Positions 12,001-12,423 of a stretch of 12,423 nucleotides of DNA are shown piece after piece; position 1 is the stretch's first letter; the number at the start of each line of letters is the position of its first letter. This DNA comes from Candidatus Pacearchaeota archaeon. GTDB lineage: Archaea; Nanobdellota; Nanobdellia; Pacearchaeales; GW2011-AR1. Where the stretch lies: assembly GCA_017608985.1 (NCBI GenBank), contig JAFCEV010000017.1:1-12423 (forward strand), given 5' to 3'. Below the pieces are notes generated by a model. It did no database searches, was not told where the DNA came from, and worked only from the letters and a program-made list of their open reading frames with translations. The position numbers and the translations under genes are program-made.

Positions 12001-12223
12001 GGATTTATCTGAGATTGCTGAATTTATGAAGGTAAAGATAGAAGAAAATCCAGATAAAATTATTGAGTCTCCTCCTTTAAGCAAGGTTCGGGCAGAAAAA
12101 TTAAGGGATGATTATCTAGTTAATTATAATGTTATTGGAATAGAACCAATTAATTCTACAGCTTTAGATTGTAGTACATATATTTTAATTGTAACTCAAG
12201 GGGACAAAAAAGAAAATGCCTAA
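11993..12223 (+). CDS. Small unknown protein, paralog 2 in the ribosomal operon (76 aa)
   Basis: Homologous to the preceding gene over most of its length, from about PDKIIESPPLSKVRAEKL onward to the shared KKENA end. The N-terminal helix differs (MLKDLSEIAEFMKVKIEENP). It has one cysteine (CSTYI) absent from its paralog. Both ends are interlocked: its start codon lies in the last eight bases of paralog 1 (ATGCTTAA) and its own last eight bases (ATGCCTAA, 12216-12223) contain the rpl24e start. The repeated junction implies tandem duplication of a gene that already overlapped its downstream neighbour. Function unknown. Confidence 0.75.
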   Translation: MLKDLSEIAEFMKVKIEENPDKIIESPPLSKVRAEKLRDDYLVNYNVIGIEPINSTALDCSTYILIVTQGDKKENA

Positions 12224-12386
12224 ATGTGCTTATTGCGGAAAAGATTATGAATTTCCAAAAGGAATGACTTTAGTTGGCAATGATGGTAGTGTAACCTATT
12301 TATGTTCTTCAAAATGCAGAAAAAACATGGCTATGAAAAGAAGAAAAGTAAGGTGGATTTCTAAGAAGAAGAAAGAAAAAATGTAG
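12216..12386 (+). CDS. rpl24e: Ribosomal protein L24e
   Basis: ATG at 12216 to TAG at 12384-12386, 56 residues: MPKCAYCGKDYEFPKGMTLV, then GNDGSVTYLCSSKC and a basic end. It is a zinc-ribbon protein of the large subunit with ligands Cys4, Cys7, Cys30 and Cys34 (CxxC...CxxxC), and the signature 'YLCSSKCRKN' and 'RKVRW' is typical of archaeal L24e. Length is normal for archaea (~55-65). Its start overlaps the end of the unknown paralog 2 by eight bases, with no separate ribosome binding site beyond AAAGAAA, so translation probably follows from the upstream gene. In many archaea ndk and infB follow; here the window ends first. Confidence 0.95.
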   Translation: MPKCAYCGKDYEFPKGMTLVGNDGSVTYLCSSKCRKNMAMKRRKVRWISKKKKEKM

Positions 12387-12396
12387 GAATGTAGAG

Positions 12397-12405
12397 TTTA
12401 TAAAG
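12397..12405 (+). promoter_or_regulatory. TATA-like box for the next gene, outside the window
   Basis: TTTATAAAG lies 10 bases after the rpl24e stop. With the local spacing rule (~25 bp) its start would fall just beyond base 12423, so the next plus-strand gene probably has its own promoter. Confidence 0.35.
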
Positions 12406-12423
12406 CAGCTTTTGAAATAAATT

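Noticed and set aside
1..12423. CRISPR array, tRNA, rRNA or insertion sequence
   Set aside because: No regularly spaced direct repeats, tRNA-like T-arm sequence, rRNA segment, transposase motif or terminal inverted repeats were seen on either strand by reading.

Overview
The window reads as a stretch of chromosome from an AT-rich archaeon. I infer a member of the DPANN group, of the Woesearchaeota/Pacearchaeota kind. Support comes from the archaeal/eukaryotic-type ribosomal proteins L7Ae, S28e and L24e, a Kae1 tRNA-modification protein, an archaeal YchF-type GTPase, a TrmB-type regulator, very compact spacing, and TATA-like boxes centred about 25 bp upstream of several start codons (leaderless style). 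The exact lineage cannot be fixed from sequence reading alone.

Layout. (1) Bases 1-4650 hold a surface block: the 3' part of a long repetitive tail-fibre/adhesin-like protein, a beta-propeller-like protein with an exported-looking N terminus, and a signal-peptide protein with a Cys-rich DUF4215-type module and a C-terminal membrane anchor. (2) 4768-5952 is a YchF/OBG-type GTPase with a TGS domain. (3) 5955-6664, minus strand, is an operon of three tiny genes, each preceded by nearly the same leader with a strong GGAGG; two of the products are paralogs. (4) Divergent from it, 6812-8684 is a tight plus-strand operon: TrmB-like regulator, minimal polymerase-X-type nucleotidyltransferase, DUF167/YggU protein and a HELMH metallopeptidase-like protein. 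(5) 8725-9077, minus strand, is a gene broken by one frameshift. (6) 9120-9691 has a DUF192-like protein and a very basic 58-residue protein. (7) 9769-12386 is an information-processing block: kae1 (with an unusual C-rich insertion), rpl7ae behind a structured leader, rps28e, two paralogous unknown small proteins and rpl24e.

How the parts fit. L7Ae, S28e and L24e form a common archaeal ribosomal neighbourhood. Here it carries two extra small paralogs whose stop codons are interlocked with the next start by the same 8-nt overlap (ATGCYTAA). The rpl7ae leader folds into a 9-bp stem with a kink-turn-like base, which suggests autoregulation by L7Ae. The TrmB-like regulator faces the three-gene operon across a 147-bp region with direct and inverted repeats, a plausible operator.

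Best candidates for something undescribed are the three-cassette small-protein operon with its regulator, the two small paralogs in the ribosomal operon, and the rpl7ae leader. All functional statements are from reading the sequence; no database search or folding program was run.
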